This document shows positions 59,521 through 64,000 of a DNA stretch of 64,000 nt, piece after piece. The stretch's first letter is position 1; each line of letters begins with the position of its first letter. The translations under genes and the position numbers were made by a program. Location: contig NC_092357.1 in the NCBI RefSeq assembly GCF_963676685.1, forward strand, positions 64,893,957 through 64,957,956, given 5' to 3'. Below the pieces are notes generated by a model that did not search any database, was not told the DNA's origin, and saw nothing but the letters and a program-made list of their open reading frames with translations. The stretch is from Mytilus edulis (taxonomy: Eukaryota; Mollusca; Bivalvia; Mytilida; Mytilidae).

Positions 59521-59632
59521 CACCTGATTAACAGACTTTAGCCAACCCGATTAACAAACCAACCGCCGATATAGCCGCATACTCAATATAGATTAACCGA
59601 CCAATCTCTCGGTTAGCCGAGTGTCGGCCGTG

Positions 59633-62600
59633 TTTTTTACGAACATAAAATTCAAGGATCACACATTTGCCTTTAATTATCTATACGAAAATTGCTGTAC
59701 TCGCGAAAATTAGAACAGGCTGTTATCGACGGCTTACTTTACACGAGTAAGATGGTCTCATGGGTAATTGTGTTTTTCGCTGTTGTTTCGTTGCTGTCTG
59801 GTGGACGAATAAATGAAATCTCTGTGCCACCATCAAACATGTTAATGGCTTTATATCAAGCAATTCAAACCCTTTTTTCTTCGCATAGAAACAACTCTTT
59901 GTTAATCTGAGCATGGAAGTAATACTTTATATCACGAACTATAAATGAGGATACACAAAATGAAACACTAAGCGATATTGTGAATCCCGCATGGCACGAA
60001 AAAATGTGTTGTAGTTCAGTAAATAACACGTGTTCTTGGTTGATTGTAAACACGTAGCAGTCCATCATGCATTGTGACTCATTTAGTGGATTGGTCAAAA
60101 ACCAAGGTAAAAATAAATTGCGTCACATGTAAATAAACAATTACATGTGCGAGAACATAATTATGCTAATTTATGCATTTCCATATAAGGTAGTGGTCCC
60201 GACCTGATAAAGTCTTCTAAGTTTTCATCCAAGTCATAGTATATTTCAAATTTCCACCCTTTGTGTTTGATTGTTCTTCGATGATGACAATAGCCAATCA
60301 TACTGGTATTGTGTCATACAACCACTTTAAATAAAATAAAATAGACCAAAATAGCCAGTAAATTAACGAAACTAATAGCATTCACTTTTTAAACGCTCTG
60401 CTTTGGTGTTACACACTGTTTGACAGTTCAGTTGTATATATTTACTAAGACGTCAGAAGTATATATTTTGGGAAGTTTGTTTTATTGGGTATAGTTTCAG
60501 CATTTAATCTGGCTACATCTTGTTGATGAGTCACATGTTTAAAGTTAGAAATAATCTTTTCAAAAAACATAAAATCATAAATTCCGCCATTTGGTGATTC
60601 TTATACCACATAAGAAGCTTTGATTAATCTTTATTACAAGATTCTATGAACCCCGTCAACAATGAAAATTCGCAAGCCAATTTTAAGGAATGCATATACA
60701 ATTTATGTATGGTGTCAACATGAGCAACACGACGGTTGCAACATGTGTGATAGAAACTGCTAACTCAACCGGACCATCTGAGATCACCCCATGTTGTTAG
60801 TGGGGTTCGTGTGGTGTTGCTTAGTCTTTAGTTTTCTTTGTTGTGTCTTGTGTACTGTTTGTCTTTTTCATGTTTAGCCATGGCGTTGTCAGTTTATTTT
60901 CGATCTATGAGTTTGACTGTCCCCCTGGGATCTTTCGTCCCTCTTGTCGCGTGGAAAAAAATGATACGTTCATTTAATGTTTTCCTCTGACTTATTAATC
61001 TCAATATACATTATCTTGTTGTCCTTTGCTTATGTTTGTTGTTTGGTTGCTGTAGTATTGACATGATTGACTTCGACTACAAACCTGGTAGAATATTATT
61101 TTTCAAGTCCGATCTCAAATGATTTTGAATCTTTTAGAAATATTTTGAAATTTAGAGTTCATGTTTGAACACACATCAGTTTCTGTAATTGATAATTTTA
61201 AAATAGATTCTCCTTGGCAATTATACAACATCTACCCATTAGTATATTGTAAAATTGATCAACAAGAGTAAACGGTTAAGTTTACTCTACATTATTATCT
61301 TTGAAGGGTGTTGAACTATCACTGTGGGGTACATGTATCTATATACAAACAAGAATGACTATATATATATTGTCTCTTTTGAAAAACATCAAAAAAGATG
61401 GTAACTTTTTACAAACAGATTTGAATTGTCTCCCCTATCATACAAAATTGCGTTAAAAGTCTATTGAGAAGGCTTACCCTGACGTCAAAAAGTTTTGAAT
61501 GATTTTTCTTCTTAATAAAAAGGACATGAAATGTTTTTCTTGATAAATTTTTATTTGTTCGTTGTTATACAAGGATGCCAATCATACGTGTGACAAATAA
61601 ACATCATAAACAACAAGAAAAGAGGTTTGAATGCAGCACATGTATATTTATAGCAATTATAGCATGTCCTCACTCAGAAACTGTTTTATAGAGGGACCTG
61701 TTTTCAATAAAACCATGTATTTAAACAATGGTCACCCTAAGCACAACAAATGTGTACCCCTTACGCAATTTAAGGTTTGAATGACTATTAAGTGGATTTC
61801 TGGTTTTAACAATGTATTGGTTGGTTGTTATCAGCTCAGCTTTCATGGTCGATTTATCATTTAAAATATTAGATAATGTATTATAGGTAAATTATGTGTA
61901 ATTTGTTAATTGATGGACACATCTTAGATATCATTGTGAGTAGTACATGAAGTAGGGGAAGCGGGTGTTTTGGCAACTTTTTGTTAATGTTTTACCTTTG
62001 GGAGAGGATACCCACGAGCATAGTACCCTCTGACGTCATCATTAGATTGATTGATTGATTGCTGTTTGCTTTACGCCGCATGAGTGCAAAACGGCTATAT
62101 CAAATATTTTTACAATTTACAGTTTTAAAATCAGACAAAATGTCTATCAATAAACTTTTATATTTTACAATATATTCGAACTTTCTTCAAGAATGAAAAA
62201 TATTTGTAATTGGAACACTATTAAATAAATCATACATATTGTTGACATTGAAATGCTTCATACGAATATAAAAAAAATTCAATACAATTTATGACACAAA
62301 TTTATTGAGTTTATTCATTTGTTTGAAGGATAATATAAAAAAAAAAGAAGATGTGGTATGATTGCCAATGAGACAACTCTCCACAAGAGACCAAAAATGA
62401 CACAGAAATTAACAACTATAGGTCACCGTTCGGCATTCAACAATGAGCAAAGCCCATACCGCATAGTCCGCTATAAAGGCCCCGAAATAACGATGTACAA
62501 AAAAACAATTAAAACGAGAAACTAACGGCCTTTTATGAAAGGTCATTATAAAGTGTTACTAATTACGGCTAATAACGTGGTGTTATTGTTTTATATGCAG

Positions 62601-64000
62601 ATCTTTATCATCTTTCTATGTTTTATTTATACTAGAACACACCCGCTAAATCGCGGGCATATACAGCTTGTAGACTGTTGTAGGATGATTTTTTGTAAAA
62701 GATATTATGTATGGAGAATTTCATAAAAGGTATCAAAAGCCCTCTCCCTTTATCCAATTTGAAAGTCCGATATTTGTTTCCTTTCTGTTAAATTCAATTA
62801 TTTTCGTGTGTCTGGCCTCAGACCACAATTATTCTTCTCCTTTGCTACAATGCTTCTTTTGGTGAAAGTCAAATCAAATTAACAATTTGCACCGTTTCAA
62901 ACATGAAATAAATGTAACTGCTTATATATAGACCATTATTAGTCTAATAAAATATGCTTCTAGGACAATCCATCAGTGTTTTCTTTTTCTTTTGAGAGCC
63001 TTATTAACATGCCAATGGTAGGATATGAATCATGTATAAATGACTAAGGCTAATTTGAGGGGTGGTCGGACGGGTCCTGATACCGAAATCCCGGCCTTTA
63101 AACCATGAAATCCTGAGATGCAGAATTTAAAGAAATGCATATCCCAAAATCCTGAAATCGAAAAATATATTCCCGGATCCCGTAAGGATCAATCCCCAAA
63201 TCCCGAGCTTAAAAACACCCGATCCAGACGCCCCGATAAAGGTCCTGTCTATTTCTAATCTCTACCTTACTTTCATTTTTGCCAAATCACTATTTTCCCT
63301 TTCAACAATGAATTGTTATGCCCCATTTATGGGCAATATGTTTTCTAGTCTGTACATCCGTTCGTTCGTTCGTTCGTCCGTACGTGTCTGTCCCGCTTCA
63401 GGTTAACGTTTTTGGTCAGCTTTCTTTTCAATTTTCTAACTATGCTAGTCTTCCATCAAAGATTGTGACCCATGCCTATACTGCTTGTGGCCAGAACATG
63501 CGGATTGAACCTGATACTTGCATACAAACAAACACCATTGAAGGTACATCATTTATTACGTAACCGGAACTCAGCATATTGTATACTAGTATAACATAGT
63601 ACAAAGGGAGACAAGCAGTTCACATACATTGTACCAACATATAACAGAGTTATCTCTCTTTCTACACTCATATATACTAAAGCATACATAGCAAACACTA
63701 CATCTCTTCCTTCTTTTTTAGATTTGAAAACATCTTGACATTTTTTTTTTTTTTTTACAAATAAAAAATTCAAATAAAAATTGAACTACTCTATGTCAAT
63801 TTTGTTTAAACATAAAAAATTCAAATAAACAACATTGTCAATAATGTGTCAACAACAAAAACAAAATGTTATTAATACCTTTATAACATAAATCATGTAT
63901 CTTATAATTGTTCATAATAATAGTACATATTATTTCAAAACAAAATCGTCAAACTTTGACGGTAACCTTTTCAATCTGACTGGTCTATCTTTCATACTAC
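59633..64000. other. Right-hand intergenic region, repeats only
   Basis: Contains a mussel repeat (GGGGTTCGTGTGGTGTTGC, 60775-60960), a GATTGATTGATTGCTGTTTG piece near 62045-62100, and a GATGTGGTATGATTGCCAAT copy at 62336-62535. It also has an AATCCCG/AAATCCTG-rich element at 63060-63240 and a TTCGTTCGTTCGTCCGTACG mollusc-type repeat at 63305-63500. The short ORFs are not convincing. Confidence 0.6.

Larger units (their letters stand above)
51439..59632. mobile_element. 8.2-kb TIR-bounded unit containing a tyrosine recombinase gene
   Basis: 51439-51502 (CACGGCCGACACTCGGCTAA...) is repeated perfectly, inverted, at 59569-59632. Similarity continues to about 105 bp with repeated GGTC(T/G)GTTAAT motifs, also found singly inside near 57600 and 59095-59150. 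TTTTT precedes the left end and follows the right end. The only gene-like content is the recombinase gene (52259-57397, minus) and the LINE nested in it. The right-hand 2 kb are non-coding. It may be one transposon, or a Crypton nested in a different TIR element. Confidence 0.75.

Overview
The window is AT-rich, intron-rich eukaryotic DNA crowded with short transposons. Several dispersed repeat families look like ones I know from marine mussels (Mytilus), so a mytilid bivalve is my best guess. That is recognition from memory, not a database search. There are no bacterial operons, rRNA genes or CRISPR arrays.

I rebuilt four multi-exon genes by hand from splice sites, and the reading phase closes exactly in each. 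(1) An aldo-keto reductase on the minus strand, 6 exons, 1627-9048, 284 aa, with the catalytic tetrad visible. (2) A Ly6/uPAR three-finger, probably GPI-anchored protein on the plus strand, 3 exons, 14161-28285, 137 aa, with introns of about 12 kb and 1.7 kb. (3) A type II membrane glycosyltransferase with a DXD motif (GT32/Gly_transf_sug type) on the plus strand, 3 exons, 43673-48638, 415 aa. (4) A Crypton/DUF3504-type tyrosine recombinase on the minus strand, 5 exons, 52259-57397, 513 aa, whose first intron holds a 5'-truncated RT-RNase H LINE. A small single-exon SAP-like ORF (33044-33409, minus) is less certain.

Layout: 1-9 kb AKR gene, introns carrying MITEs; 9-14 kb repeats only; 14-28 kb Ly6 gene, its introns full of tandem arrays and mussel repeats; 28-33 kb MITEs and hairpins; 33.4-40.6 kb a region bounded by ~225-bp inverted repeats; 43-48.6 kb glycosyltransferase gene; 51.4-59.6 kb an 8.2-kb unit bounded by inverted repeats (64 bp perfect, ~105 bp in all) that contains the recombinase gene; 59.6-64 kb repeats only.

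The most unusual observations are: (a) the tyrosine recombinase gene inside a TIR-bounded unit with T5 flanks, whereas ordinary Cryptons have no TIRs; (b) about 20 tandem copies of the 3' edge of Ly6 exon 2, most of them a phase-symmetric 36-nt exon-like cassette with splice-like borders; (c) four tandem copies of the acceptor edge of glycosyltransferase exon 2; (d) several unrelated long hairpins whose tips are GCGAAGC-like DNA mini-hairpins. The genes show no sign of forming a pathway; the shared theme is mobile and tandem DNA acting on gene structure.
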